Source: Streptomyces sp. WM6378 (GTDB lineage: Bacteria > Actinomycetota > Actinomycetes > Streptomycetales > Streptomycetaceae). From it: DNA of 64,000 nt. The notes under the pieces were generated by a model. It ran no database searches. It saw only the letters and a list, made by a program, of their open reading frames with translations, and had not been told where the DNA came from. Numbering within the stretch: position 1 is the stretch's first letter; every line of letters starts with the position of its first letter. Below, in pieces: positions 1 through 8,253 of this stretch. Position numbers and translations under genes: made by a program. The stretch covers positions 1 through 64,000 of the forward strand of contig NZ_LGDD01000317.1 in NCBI RefSeq assembly GCF_001279695.1, given 5' to 3'.

Positions 1-1
1 C

Positions 2-1399
2 CCCACCCCCGAAGAACACCCCCACGACGTCGTCGGCATCGGCATCGGCCCCTCCAACCTCTCCCTCGCCGCCCTCGCCCACGGCGTACCCGGCGGACTC
101 GACACCGCCTTCTACGAACAACACCGCGCCTTCCACTGGCACCCCGGCCTCCTCATCGAAGGCGCCACCCTCCAAGTCCCCTTCCTCGCCGACCTCGTGA
201 CCCTTATCGACCCCGCCAACCCCTGGTCCTTCCTCAACTACCTCAAGCACCGCGAACGGCTCTTCCCGTTCTACTTCGCCGAAAAATTCCACATCCATCG
301 CACCGAATACGACGCCTACTGCCGCTGGGTCAGCGAAAACCTCACCTGCCTCCACTTCTCCCACCAGGTCGACGCCGTCCGCTGGAACCCCGAACGCGCC
401 CTCTTCGAAATCGACTTCACCCAACTCGACGCCCACGGCGAAGCCGAAGCACTCGGCCGCTCCTACGCCCGCAACCTGGTCGTCGGCGTCGGCACCGAAC
501 CCCACGTCCCCGAACCCCTCAAACCCCTCGCCGACGCCCCCGCCGTCCCCGTCATCCACTCCGCCGACTACCTCGACCACCGCGAACGACTCCTCACCGC
601 CGACCACATCACCGTCATCGGCTCCGGCCAGTCGGGCGCCGAAGTCTTCCTCGACCTGCTCCGGGCCCGCCCCGCCGGCGCCGAAAAAATCACCTGGCTC
701 GCCCGCACCGAAGCCTTCGCACCCATGGAGTACTCCAAGCTCGGCCTCGAACACTTCACCCCCGACTACACCCGCTACTTCCACGCCCTGCCCGAAGCCG
801 TACGCGACCAGCTCCTGCCCCGCCAATGGCAGCTCCACAAAGGCATCGACGCCGACACCATGGCCGCCATCCACGACGAGCTCTACCGCCGCACCCAGCA
901 CGGCGCCTGGCCCGACGTCACCATGACCCCCGGCGTCTGCGTACGTACCGCAGGACGCGTCGCCACCACCAAGGTCGAACTCCACCTCGAACACACCCAG
1001 CAAGGCGTACGCGACCGCCTCACCACCGACGCCGTCGTCCTCGCCACCGGCTACCGCGAACGCCCCCTCGGCCACCTGCTCGCCGGACTCGACCCCTACA
1101 TGCGCTACGACAGCGCCGAACGCCCCCGCATCGACGAGGAGTTCAAGCTCCTCCTCGACAACTCCGTCACCGGAAACGTCTACATCCAGAACGCCGAAAA
1201 ACACACCCACGGCGTCGGCGCCCCCGACCTCGGCCTCGCCGCCTGGCGCAGCGCCACCATCCTCAACTCCCTCACCGGCAAAGAGCCCTACCCCCTGCCC
1301 ACCCGCACCTCATTCACCACCTTCGGCCTCGCAAAAAAGAACCAGGCCCGCCCGGCACAACAGCCAGGGGGCCTGGTACCGCTCGTCGAACAGCGGTGA
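2..1399 (+). CDS. Flavin-dependent L-lysine/L-ornithine N-hydroxylase (5' end outside window)
   Basis: SidA/IucD/PvdA-type monooxygenase that would N-hydroxylate the side-chain amine of lysine or ornithine, the first step toward hydroxamate siderophores. The reading frame is open to the left edge, so the start codon lies outside. Within the first 25 visible residues is the FAD-binding motif GIGIGPSNLSLA. The NADPH-binding motif VIGSGQSGAEVF lies near 615-650 and the family signature VLATGY near 1035. The C-terminus keeps the conserved HTHGVGAPDLGLAAWR stretch. About 466 residues are visible, close to full length. The siderophore genes expected with it would lie to the left. Lysine versus ornithine cannot be decided from the sequence. 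Confidence 0.88.
   Translation, partial: PTPEEHPHDVVGIGIGPSNLSLAALAHGVPGGLDTAFYEQHRAFHWHPGLLIEGATLQVPFLADLVTLIDPANPWSFLNYLKHRERLFPFYFAEKFHIHRTEYDAYCRWVSENLTCLHFSHQVDAVRWNPERALFEIDFTQLDAHGEAEALGRSYARNLVVGVGTEPHVPEPLKPLADAPAVPVIHSADYLDHRERLLTADHITVIGSGQSGAEVFLDLLRARPAGAEKITWLARTEAFAPMEYSKLGLEHFTPDYTRYFHALPEAVRDQLLPRQWQLHKGIDADTMAAIHDELYRRTQHGAWPDVTMTPGVCVRTAGRVATTKVELHLEHTQQGVRDRLTTDAVVLATGYRERPLGHLLAGLDPYMRYDSAERPRIDEEFKLLLDNSVTGNVYIQNAEKHTHGVGAPDLGLAAWRSATILNSLTGKEPYPLPTRTSFTTFGLAKKNQARPAQQPGGLVPLVEQR
1333..1377 (-). terminator. Rho-independent terminator of the nucleotidase gene
   Basis: Inverted repeat accaggccc / gggcctggt (1341-1349 and 1369-1377). On the minus strand it is followed by TTCTTTTTT, a proper U-tract, which is unusual in this GC-rich DNA. 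It lies just past the minus-strand nucleotidase stop at 1419, and inside the last codons of the convergent hydroxylase gene. Confidence 0.75.
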
Positions 1400-1418
1400 C
1401 ACACAACGAGCCGACGGC

Positions 1419-3242
1419 TCAGAACACGGCAACACCGTTCTGCGTCAGCTTCCAGTCCACCGAAGCGAACTCCGCCTGATCGATGACACCCTTCGCCTTC
1501 ACCCACGCGATCATCGTGTTACGGATCTCGTCGGAGTTCGCCCACAACTGCTTGGCGGTGGCCACCCCCGGGAAATTGCCGCCACCATTGGCCCGGTAAT
1601 TGTTCACTGCCAGCACGAACTGCGCCTTGTCGTCCAACGGCTTGCCGTCGAACATCACCTTCGAAACCCGCGAACCGGCCGGCTTCGCGATGTCCACCTC
1701 GTACGAAACGCCACTCACCACGTCGTAGTTGTAGTCCGGCGTACTGTTCGCGTTAGTGATCTTCGCAGGATCCACCGTGCCCGTCGTCTGCACGTAGTAG
1801 TTCGCCGAGAACTCCAGATACGCCCGCACCTGAGCACCCGTCAGAAGGCGTGCCTCCAACGTGTTCTCGTACACATACAGACCCGCCACATCCCTGATCG
1901 TCACCTTGCCGGCCGGAATCACCGCCGACCGCGAGAAACACGCCGCCTGCGACAGCACGGGCAGCGACTTGTACTCGGTCGACGCCAGCGCCGCCTTCAC
2001 CGTCTCCGCCTGAATGTGATTGATCAGATCGATGATCGGCACATCCTTGTACGGAGCCTCCGTCGATCGCATCTCCGCACCATTGGTGCCCACCACCTGA
2101 TTGACGTACGCCACGACCTTGTCGTGCTCCGCCTTCACCAGCCTCGACACCACCGGGTCCTCGGCCACCGCATTGGCATTCCGCACGTCCGCCGTCACCG
2201 ACGTCACATGCCAACGCCCCCGCGAAAACTCAAGCGCGAAATCGAAGACGCTCAGCCGCATACCCCACATGTACGGCTCGGAAAGCACCACCGACTTACC
2301 GGTCTCCTTGTTCACCACCGTCCGCGACGCCACCTCCTTGTGCGTGTGACCCACCAGAATCGCGTCAATGCCCGGCACCTGCTCCGCCACCAACGACGAC
2401 GCGTTCTCCGGATACGGCAACGCGTCCCCGTACGACGTGCTGCCGTCAAGACCCGAATGATCCGTACAGATCACCACATCACAACCCAGCGCCCGCAACT
2501 TCGGCACATAGATCTTCGCCTGCTCCACAAGACCCGGGAACGTCATCTTCCCCTGCACATTGGCCTTGTCCCAGATCGCGATCCCCGGATTCGTCAGACC
2601 CAGGATCCCCACCTTCACATCCGGCCCGTGCGGCACCTTCAGACGGCACACCGTGTACGGAGGAAAGGCCGGCTTCAACGTCTTCGCATCCAGTGCATTC
2701 GCCCCAAGGAGAGGGAAGTCGAGCTGCTCCTGGAACGCCCGCAGCGTCGGAATGCCGTAATTGAACTCGTGATTGCCGAGCGCGGCGGCGTCGTAGCGCA
2801 TGTGGTTCATCGCCAGCGCCATCGGATGCTCAGGGCCCCGCTTGCCGCCCGAACCCGTGATCGGCTCCACCCGCGCGTAGTAGTACGACAGCTGCGTGCC
2901 CTGGATGATGTCACCCGCATCGATCAACAGCGTGTTGTGACGGCCCTTCTCCTTACGGACCTGATCCACCAACGTCGAGATCTTCGCCAGACCCACGTCG
3001 TTGTGCCCCGCGTCGTCGTACTCCTTGTCCGTGAAGTAGTCCCAGTTGAAGACATGGCCGTGCAGATCCGTCGTGCCCATCACAGAGAACGCGTACCGCT
3101 TCGGCGGACGTCCGTGCCCATGGGCCGCCACATCCTGGCCACGAGCCTCGGCCTCGGCGGGCAACGCCGTACCCCCCACAACGGCCACCCCGGCCCCTGC
3201 GGCGGCCGTAGTGCCCAGGAACGTCCTGCGGTTCAGCGGCAT
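1419..3242 (-). CDS. Tat-exported bifunctional metallophosphatase/5'-nucleotidase (CpdB/UshA family)
   Basis: Secreted enzyme of the 2',3'-cyclic-nucleotide phosphodiesterase/5'-nucleotidase family, which scavenges phosphate and nucleosides outside the cell. The ATG at 3242 gives 607 residues and begins MPLNRRTFLGTT, a twin-arginine signal; the frame continues upstream but without signal-peptide character. Metallophosphatase motifs appear in order: DLHGH, DAGDIIQGT, GNHEFNYG and GHTH. The C-terminal nucleotide-binding half carries NNYRANGGGNFPG, as in CpdB. It is transcribed divergently from the SIMPL gene and has a U-tract terminator. Substrate preference (cyclic versus 5'-nucleotide) is not readable. 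Confidence 0.92.
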   Translation of the reverse strand: MPLNRRTFLGTTAAAGAGVAVVGGTALPAEAEARGQDVAAHGHGRPPKRYAFSVMGTTDLHGHVFNWDYFTDKEYDDAGHNDVGLAKISTLVDQVRKEKGRHNTLLIDAGDIIQGTQLSYYYARVEPITGSGGKRGPEHPMALAMNHMRYDAAALGNHEFNYGIPTLRAFQEQLDFPLLGANALDAKTLKPAFPPYTVCRLKVPHGPDVKVGILGLTNPGIAIWDKANVQGKMTFPGLVEQAKIYVPKLRALGCDVVICTDHSGLDGSTSYGDALPYPENASSLVAEQVPGIDAILVGHTHKEVASRTVVNKETGKSVVLSEPYMWGMRLSVFDFALEFSRGRWHVTSVTADVRNANAVAEDPVVSRLVKAEHDKVVAYVNQVVGTNGAEMRSTEAPYKDVPIIDLINHIQAETVKAALASTEYKSLPVLSQAACFSRSAVIPAGKVTIRDVAGLYVYENTLEARLLTGAQVRAYLEFSANYYVQTTGTVDPAKITNANSTPDYNYDVVSGVSYEVDIAKPAGSRVSKVMFDGKPLDDKAQFVLAVNNYRANGGGNFPGVATAKQLWANSDEIRNTMIAWVKAKGVIDQAEFASVDWKLTQNGVAVF

Positions 3243-3402
3243 GGTCTTCTCCCTGAAGTCGTGTGACGCGCGTAGAAGTTGAGCAGACCGCGACGCGCGT
3301 AGAACCCACGGATTCTGACGCAACAGCAACCACCCGCAACACCCCCCGCAGGTTTCGATTCGATGACCGGCACCTGACAGAACGGGATGCCACAGTGAAG
3401 CC

Positions 3403-4095
3403 ATGACCAACCCCCAGCCCTACGGCACACCCGACCAGCCACGCCTCGCCGTCCACGGCGAAGCCCACCTCGAAGTCGACCCCGAAATCGCCCGCATCAG
3501 CATCTCCATCACCACCCGCGGCCCCGACCGCCGCGCCACCCTCGACGACCTCACCCGCCGCAACACCCACGTCATCAACCTCATCAAAAGCTACGGCGAC
3601 GCCATCGAAAAACTCGAAACCGGAGCCTTCTCCCTCACCCCCGAACTCACCCGCCACGGCCGCGGCGAACGCGTCCGCACCCACCACGGCACCGTCCACA
3701 TCACCGCCGAACTCACCGACTTCACCGCACTCGGCGAACTCACCACCCGCCTCGCCGACCTCGAACTCACCCGCGTCGACGGCCCCTGGTGGTCACTGCG
3801 CCACGACTCACCCGAATACGGCAAAGTACGCCGCCAAGCCGTCCAGCAAGCCGTCGTACGCGCCCGCGAATACGCCGACGCCCTCGGCGCCACCCTCGCC
3901 GCCCTCGTCGAACTCTCCGACCCCGGCGCCGAAACCCCCACCGCCGGCTACGGCCGCCCCACCGGCGGCATGGCCTTCCGCGCCGCAGCCCCCGGCGCCG
4001 CCGAACCCGCCCCCGCCCTCGACCTCGAACCCCAACGCCAATCCATCCACGCCCGCGTCAACGCCCGCTTCATCATGACCCCGCCAAAACTCTGA
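3403..4095 (+). CDS. SIMPL (DUF541) domain protein
   Basis: 230 residues made almost wholly of one SIMPL/DUF541 domain. It has the N-terminal strand RLAVHGEAHLEVDPEIA, a central helix with alternating charged residues, and the C-terminal block RRQAVQQAVVRAREYADAL that typifies the family. Family members are periplasmic or cytoplasmic proteins of poorly known role (one interacts with IRAK-pathway kinase in mammals; bacterial ones are linked to oxidative stress). No signal peptide is visible, so a cytoplasmic location is likely. It stands alone, divergent from the nucleotidase and about 165 bp before pyk. Confidence 0.85.
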   Translation: MTNPQPYGTPDQPRLAVHGEAHLEVDPEIARISISITTRGPDRRATLDDLTRRNTHVINLIKSYGDAIEKLETGAFSLTPELTRHGRGERVRTHHGTVHITAELTDFTALGELTTRLADLELTRVDGPWWSLRHDSPEYGKVRRQAVQQAVVRAREYADALGATLAALVELSDPGAETPTAGYGRPTGGMAFRAAAPGAAEPAPALDLEPQRQSIHARVNARFIMTPPKL

Positions 4096-4261
4096 CACCC
4101 GAGCACACCCCGTAGCGCGGACACACGCCCGGCGCCCCGAAATGCTCATCGGAGCGCCCCCGCGCACAATTCAACACTTGTCAACCACCCTTCACGCAAA
4201 GGTTGTTGAGCAGTAACCCCAGCCCAAATCCCTACCCACCGGTAAGCCCTAGGCTCGAACC

Positions 4262-5698
4262 ATGCGCCGAGCCAAAATCGTCTGCACCCTAGGGCCCGCC
4301 ACCAACACGTACGACCAGATCAAAGCCCTGGTCGAAGCCGGAATGGACGTAGCCCGCTTCAACCTCAGCCACGGCACCTACGCCGACCACGAAGAGCGCT
4401 ACCAACACGTCCGCAAAGCCTCCGACGAAACCGGCCACAACGTCGGCATCCTCGCCGACCTTCAAGGCCCGAAGATCCGCCTCGGACGCTTCACCGAAGG
4501 CCCCGTACTCCTTGAACGCGGCGACCAGTTCACCATCACCACCGAACCCGACACCCAAGGCGACCGCCACCTCTGCGGCACCACCTACCCCGGCCTCGCC
4601 ACCGACGTCACCACCGGCGAACGCATCCTCGTCGACGACGGCAAAGTCGCCCTCCAAGTCACCGCCGTCGACGGACCCCGCGTCCACACCCTCGTCACCG
4701 AAGGCGGCATGGTCTCCGACCACAAAGGCCTCAACCTCCCCGGAGTCGCCGTCTCCGTACCCGCCCTCTCCGAAAAGGACCAGGACGACCTCCGCTGGGC
4801 CCTGCGCACCGGAGCCGACATCATCGCCCTCTCCTTCGTCCGCAGCGGCCGCGACATCGAAGACGTCCACCGCATCATGGACGAAGAAGGCCGCCGCCTC
4901 CCCGTCATCGCCAAAATCGAAAAACCCCAGGCCGTCGACAACATCGACGACATCGTCGCCGCCTTCGACGGCATCATGGTCGCCCGCGGCGACCTCGGCG
5001 TCGAAATGCCCCTCGAACTCGTCCCGATCGTCCAAAAGCGAGCCATCAAGCTGGCGAAACGCAACGCCAAGCCCGTCATCGTCGCCACCCAAATGCTCGA
5101 CTCAATGATCGACAACTCCCGCCCCACCAGGGCCGAAGCCAGCGACGTCGCCAACGCCGTCATCGACGGCACCGACGCGGTGATGCTCTCCGGCGAGACC
5201 AGCGTCGGCAAGTACCCCGTCGAAACGGTGCGCACGATGGGCCGCATCGTAGAAGCGGCGGAAGAAGACGTCCTGGCCAAGGGCCTGCCCCCGCTCACCG
5301 AACGCAACAAGCCCCGTACGCAAGGCGGCGCGGTGGCCCGGGCGGCCGCGGAAATGGGCGACTTCCTCGGCGCGAAATTCCTGGTCGCCTTCACCCAGTC
5401 CGGCGACACCGTCAAGCGCCTCTCCCGCTACCGCTCCCCGATCCCGCTGCTCGCCTTCACCCCGGTGCCGGCCACCCGCTCCCAGCTCAACCTCACGTGG
5501 GGCGTGGAGACGTTCCTCGGCCCGCACGTCGAATCCACCGACGAGATGGTGGCCCAGGTCGACGAGATGCTCCTGAAGGTGGGCCGCTGCAAGAAGGGCG
5601 ACGTGGTCGTCATCACGGCGGGCTCCCCGCCGGGGGTTCCGGGCTCGACGAACCTGGTCCGCGTCCACCACATCGGCGAGGACGACAGCCCCAAGTAA
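4262..5698 (+). CDS. pyk: Pyruvate kinase
   Basis: Catalyses phosphoenolpyruvate + ADP to pyruvate + ATP in glycolysis. The 478-residue length is normal. Visible motifs are KIVCTLGPA at the N-terminus, ARFNLSHG, LADLQGPKIRLGRF, the active-site lysine in VIAKIEKPQ, the metal/phosphate site MVARGDLGVE, and DGTDAVMLSGETSVGKYP. The N-terminus starts directly at the core barrel, as in other actinobacterial enzymes. The sequence TAGGCT (4250-4255) ends 6 bp before the ATG, suggesting a leaderless transcript; no convincing -35 was seen. Base composition changes along the gene: the first two thirds are very C-rich on the + strand, the last third is not. Confidence 0.97.
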   Translation: MRRAKIVCTLGPATNTYDQIKALVEAGMDVARFNLSHGTYADHEERYQHVRKASDETGHNVGILADLQGPKIRLGRFTEGPVLLERGDQFTITTEPDTQGDRHLCGTTYPGLATDVTTGERILVDDGKVALQVTAVDGPRVHTLVTEGGMVSDHKGLNLPGVAVSVPALSEKDQDDLRWALRTGADIIALSFVRSGRDIEDVHRIMDEEGRRLPVIAKIEKPQAVDNIDDIVAAFDGIMVARGDLGVEMPLELVPIVQKRAIKLAKRNAKPVIVATQMLDSMIDNSRPTRAEASDVANAVIDGTDAVMLSGETSVGKYPVETVRTMGRIVEAAEEDVLAKGLPPLTERNKPRTQGGAVARAAAEMGDFLGAKFLVAFTQSGDTVKRLSRYRSPIPLLAFTPVPATRSQLNLTWGVETFLGPHVESTDEMVAQVDEMLLKVGRCKKGDVVVITAGSPPGVPGSTNLVRVHHIGEDDSPK

Positions 5699-5709
5699 CC
5701 CTGGGCCAC

Positions 5710-5739
5710 GGCCCCTTGCCCCACCCTTTGCAGGGGGCC
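5710..5739. terminator. Hairpin terminator between pyk and the LAGLIDADG gene
   Basis: Ten-base-pair stem (5710-5719 with 5730-5739, one G-U pair) located 12 bp after the pyk stop and 8 bp before the end of the convergent gene. There is no U-tract. Confidence 0.65.
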
Positions 5740-5746
5740 CCTGTGT

Positions 5747-6526
5747 TCAGTACTTGGGGCCTATGTGCTGGTCCATCAATGAGACGGAGCCCCGCTTGGC
5801 GACGGATATGTTGTACGGCTGCCCCTGGCGGGTGCAGTGCCGCCACTCGATGCCCAGTCGGTCGAGTGTGTCGGTGTAGAGCTGCCGTATGTCGTCCGAC
5901 ACATTGGTGAACCAGTAGCGCGGGTACTCGTAACGCTTCTTCTCGCCGCCGACTATGCGTGTGGCCCAGTTGGTGGCGCGACAGCCATCGGAGTGGATGA
6001 GCCCCCGGATGAACTCCCAGGGGTGGGCGTCGACGATGTCCTGCTGCCAGGGTTCGAGCACGATGCGTCGCTCGTGCTTCTTGCCGGGGCCATGCTGGGG
6101 GAACATGCAAGTCCAGTGCTTTGTAAAGGACTTGACCTCTACGCATCCCTTCCGCTGTCTCCTTGTGGTGCTGGGGAGCGGCATGACCGACCGCATCGCC
6201 TGTTCGGCAGCATCGATCAGGCCGGTCTGGGCGGCGTTGCAGAAGATGGACAGGTGGTGCTGCTTGGGCTTCGAGATGATGTGCCCGTCGCCCAGGTAGA
6301 GGCCCAGCAAGTAGGCGTACGCCACGTGGTCGAAATCGCGGCCGGTGCATATCGGGCAGTCAGTGGGGGGCTCGTACGTTTCGCCCCGGCGTCGGCGGTC
6401 CTCGTGGCGCCACCAGCCGACGGTGCCGCGGGGCACATTTAGACGTTCGGCTACGGCCCGGTTGGTCATGCCCTGACGCAGCAGGGTGACGGCTTCGTTA
6501 CGTATCGAAGAGGTGTGCTGCTCCAT
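5747..6526 (-). CDS. LAGLIDADG-type homing endonuclease-like protein with N-terminal HTH
   Basis: 259 residues from the ATG at 6526. Upstream, the frame only reads through the tRNA gene and is spurious. Residues about 10-43 form a helix-turn-helix of the resolvase/MerR-like kind (MTNRAVAERLNVPRGTVGWW), followed by a CPIC pair. Two LAGLIDADG-like helices follow: LLGLYLGDG (about 73-81) and FIRGLIHSDG (about 172-181), each ending in the acidic Asp needed for metal binding. This is the layout of a free-standing homing endonuclease or a DNA-binding regulator derived from one. It lies 110 bp after a tRNA on the same strand. Its composition is less GC-rich than its neighbours, suggesting transfer. 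The target site is unknown. Confidence 0.75.
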   Translation of the reverse strand: MEQHTSSIRNEAVTLLRQGMTNRAVAERLNVPRGTVGWWRHEDRRRRGETYEPPTDCPICTGRDFDHVAYAYLLGLYLGDGHIISKPKQHHLSIFCNAAQTGLIDAAEQAMRSVMPLPSTTRRQRKGCVEVKSFTKHWTCMFPQHGPGKKHERRIVLEPWQQDIVDAHPWEFIRGLIHSDGCRATNWATRIVGGEKKRYEYPRYWFTNVSDDIRQLYTDTLDRLGIEWRHCTRQGQPYNISVAKRGSVSLMDQHIGPKY

Positions 6527-6635
6527 GGCTGCCAGATTTGCCGCATGCGTGACCTGCGGCAGCAATTCGACCACGTGTTCACCAGGTCGAGTGAAGATCT
6601 CCAAACACTGGTAAACCTTGAAATCGAAGGAGAAG

Positions 6636-6708
6636 TGCCCCGAGTCGGATTCGAACCGACGCTGTATGGGTTTTGAATCCATGGCCTCTACCGCTGGGCT
6701 ACCGGGGC
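6636..6708 (-). tRNA. Class I tRNA, anticodon CAA (tRNA-Leu by anticodon, atypical)
   Basis: A 73-nt cloverleaf on the minus strand. It has a 7-bp acceptor stem GCCCCGG/TCGGGGC with one G-U, T8, a short D stem with GG at 18-19, a 5-bp T stem with loop TTCGAAT, and discriminator A. CCA is not encoded. The anticodon loop TTCAAAA gives CAA, which reads the Leu codon UUG. Two features are odd. The variable loop is only 5 nt (acagc), whereas bacterial tRNA-Leu is normally class II with a long variable arm. Position 31-39 is an A-C mismatch. Charging identity is therefore uncertain. A good promoter precedes it. Confidence 0.88.
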
Positions 6709-6721
6709 CCCTTCGAAACGA

Positions 6722-6749
6722 AGGATACCGGAGACCCCTCGTGCCTCAA
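6722..6749 (-). promoter_or_regulatory. Sigma-70-type promoter of the tRNA gene
   Basis: On the minus strand TTGAGG (6749-6744), a 16-bp spacer, then TATCCT (6727-6722). The tRNA 5' end lies 14 bp further on, as expected for a vegetative tRNA promoter. Confidence 0.6.
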
Positions 6750-6806
6750 ACATACAGGAGCTAGGTAGGCTCATGCAGCAGCACCTGCCTTAAATAAGGA
6801 GCCCCC

Positions 6807-7463
6807 GTGACCGCCCCCGAGTCGCCCCAGCCCATCGCAGACGACGACGATGCGACGCACGTCCCCCCGCTGACGACCCGCGTCGTCATCGCCGAGGACG
6901 AGGCCCTCATCCGGCTCGACCTCAAAGAGATGCTCGAAGAAGAGGGCTACTCGGTCGTGGGCGAGGCCGGTGACGGGCAGCGGGCCGTCGAGCTCGCCCG
7001 GGAGCACCAGCCGGACCTGGTGATCCTGGATGTGAAGATGCCCGTCCTGGACGGGATCTCCGCCGCCGAGCTGATCGCGAAGGAGTCGATCGCCCCCGTG
7101 CTGATGCTGACCGCGTTCAGTCAGCGGGACCTGGTCGAGCGCGCCAGGGATGCCGGTGCGATGGCGTACCTGGTGAAGCCGTTCTCGAAGAGTGATGTCG
7201 TGCCGGCGATCGAGATGGCGGTGTCGCGGTTCACGGAGTTGAAGGCGCTGGAGCAGGAGGTCGCGGACCTCTCGCAGCGTTTGGAGACGCGGAAGTTGGT
7301 GGACCGGGCGAAGTCGGTGCTGCAGACGCAGTACGGGTTGTCGGAGCCGGCGGCGTTCCGGTGGATCCAGAAGACGTCGATGGACCGGCGGATGTCGATG
7401 CAGCAGGTGGCCGAGGCGGTTATTGAGGACGCCGAGGAGAAGAAGGCGGCGAAGGGGCAGTAA
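6807..7463 (+). CDS. pdtaR: Response regulator with ANTAR RNA-binding domain (PdtaR-like)
   Basis: 218 residues. The receiver domain (about 25-140) has the acidic pocket AEDE, the phosphoacceptor Asp in LVILDVKMP (about residue 75) and the switch lysine in YLVKPFSK. A coiled linker leads to a C-terminal ANTAR domain (about 150-210) that in this family binds paired hairpins in nascent RNA and prevents termination. The GTG start at 6807 follows TAAATAAGGA. The cognate sensor kinase (PdtaS type) is not adjacent, as is usual in actinobacteria. It is followed by a strong terminator shared with the facing liv operon. Confidence 0.93.
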   Translation: MTAPESPQPIADDDDATHVPPLTTRVVIAEDEALIRLDLKEMLEEEGYSVVGEAGDGQRAVELAREHQPDLVILDVKMPVLDGISAAELIAKESIAPVLMLTAFSQRDLVERARDAGAMAYLVKPFSKSDVVPAIEMAVSRFTELKALEQEVADLSQRLETRKLVDRAKSVLQTQYGLSEPAAFRWIQKTSMDRRMSMQQVAEAVIEDAEEKKAAKGQ

Positions 7464-7478
7464 CCCCCGTACATGAAT

Positions 7479-7521
7479 GAGAGTGGCCCGCGTCCGGCAC
7501 CCCCGGACGCGGGCCACTCTC
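7479..7521. terminator. Perfect 19-bp hairpin, bidirectional terminator
   Basis: 7479-7497 pairs perfectly with 7503-7521 around a 5-nt loop. It lies exactly between the convergent ANTAR gene (stop 7463) and livF (stop 7537), so it can serve both. Confidence 0.9.
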
Positions 7522-7536
7522 GTATGTACCCAGAAC

Positions 7537-8253
7537 TCAGTCTTCGCCGAGGTAGGCCTTGCGGACGGATTCGTCGTGGAGGAGGTCCTGTCCGGTTCCG
7601 GAGAGGACGATTTTGCCGATTTCCATGACGTGTCCCTGGTCGGCGAGGGAGAGCGCGGCTTGGGCGTTCTGTTCGACGAGCAGGATGGTGGTGCCTTGGG
7701 CTTTGAGTTCGCTGATGGTGGCCATGATTTTCTGCATCATGATCGGCGAGAGGCCCATCGACGGTTCGTCGAGCATCAATAGCTTCGGTTGGGACATCAA
7801 GGCGCGGCCCATGGCGAGCATCTGCTGCTCGCCGCCGGAGAGGGTGCCTGCGGCTTGTTTGCGGCGTTCTCCGAGGATGGGGAAGAGGTCGTAGGCGCGC
7901 TGGATGTCTTTTTCGATGCCTGCTTTGTCGTCGCGGAGGTAGGCGCCGAGGCGGAGGTTGTCCTCGATGGTCATGCGGGGGAAGATGTGGCGGCCTTCGG
8001 GGGAGTGGGCCATTCCGAGGGCGACGATTTTGTGTGCGGGGACGTTCTTGAGTGGTTTGCCGTCGAATTTGATGTGGCCGGCGAGGGGTTCGAGGAGGCC
8101 GGAGAGGGTGCGCAGGGTGGTGGTCTTTCCGGCGCCGTTGGTGCCGATGAGGGTGACGACCTGGCCTGCTTCGACGCTGAAGGAGATGCCTTTTACGGCT
8201 TCGATTTTGCCGTAGGCGACCCGGAGGTCCTCGACTTCGAGGAGTGCGGTCAC
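7537..8253 (-). CDS. livF: Branched-chain amino acid ABC transporter ATPase LivF
   Basis: 238-residue ATPase of the Leu/Ile/Val importer. It has Walker A GTNGAGKTT, the signature LSGGEQQM, Walker B LLMLDEPSMGL with the LivF-typical Ser after the Pro, and the H-loop replaced by the family VEQN. It is the last gene of livKHMGF. The GTG start overlaps the livG stop by 4 bp (GTGA), implying translational coupling. It pairs with LivG to power the LivHM permease in the cytoplasmic membrane. Confidence 0.94.
   Translation of the reverse strand: MTALLEVEDLRVAYGKIEAVKGISFSVEAGQVVTLIGTNGAGKTTTLRTLSGLLEPLAGHIKFDGKPLKNVPAHKIVALGMAHSPEGRHIFPRMTIEDNLRLGAYLRDDKAGIEKDIQRAYDLFPILGERRKQAAGTLSGGEQQMLAMGRALMSQPKLLMLDEPSMGLSPIMMQKIMATISELKAQGTTILLVEQNAQAALSLADQGHVMEIGKIVLSGTGQDLLHDESVRKAYLGED

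Noticed and set aside
1..1399. Siderophore biosynthetic cluster in the window
   Set aside because: Only the N-hydroxylase is present; no decarboxylase, acyltransferase or NIS synthetase follows it to the right.
5747..6682. LAGLIDADG gene starting at 6682
   Set aside because: That ATG lies inside the tRNA anticodon arm and the first 40 codons translate the tRNA. The ATG at 6526 is the sensible start.
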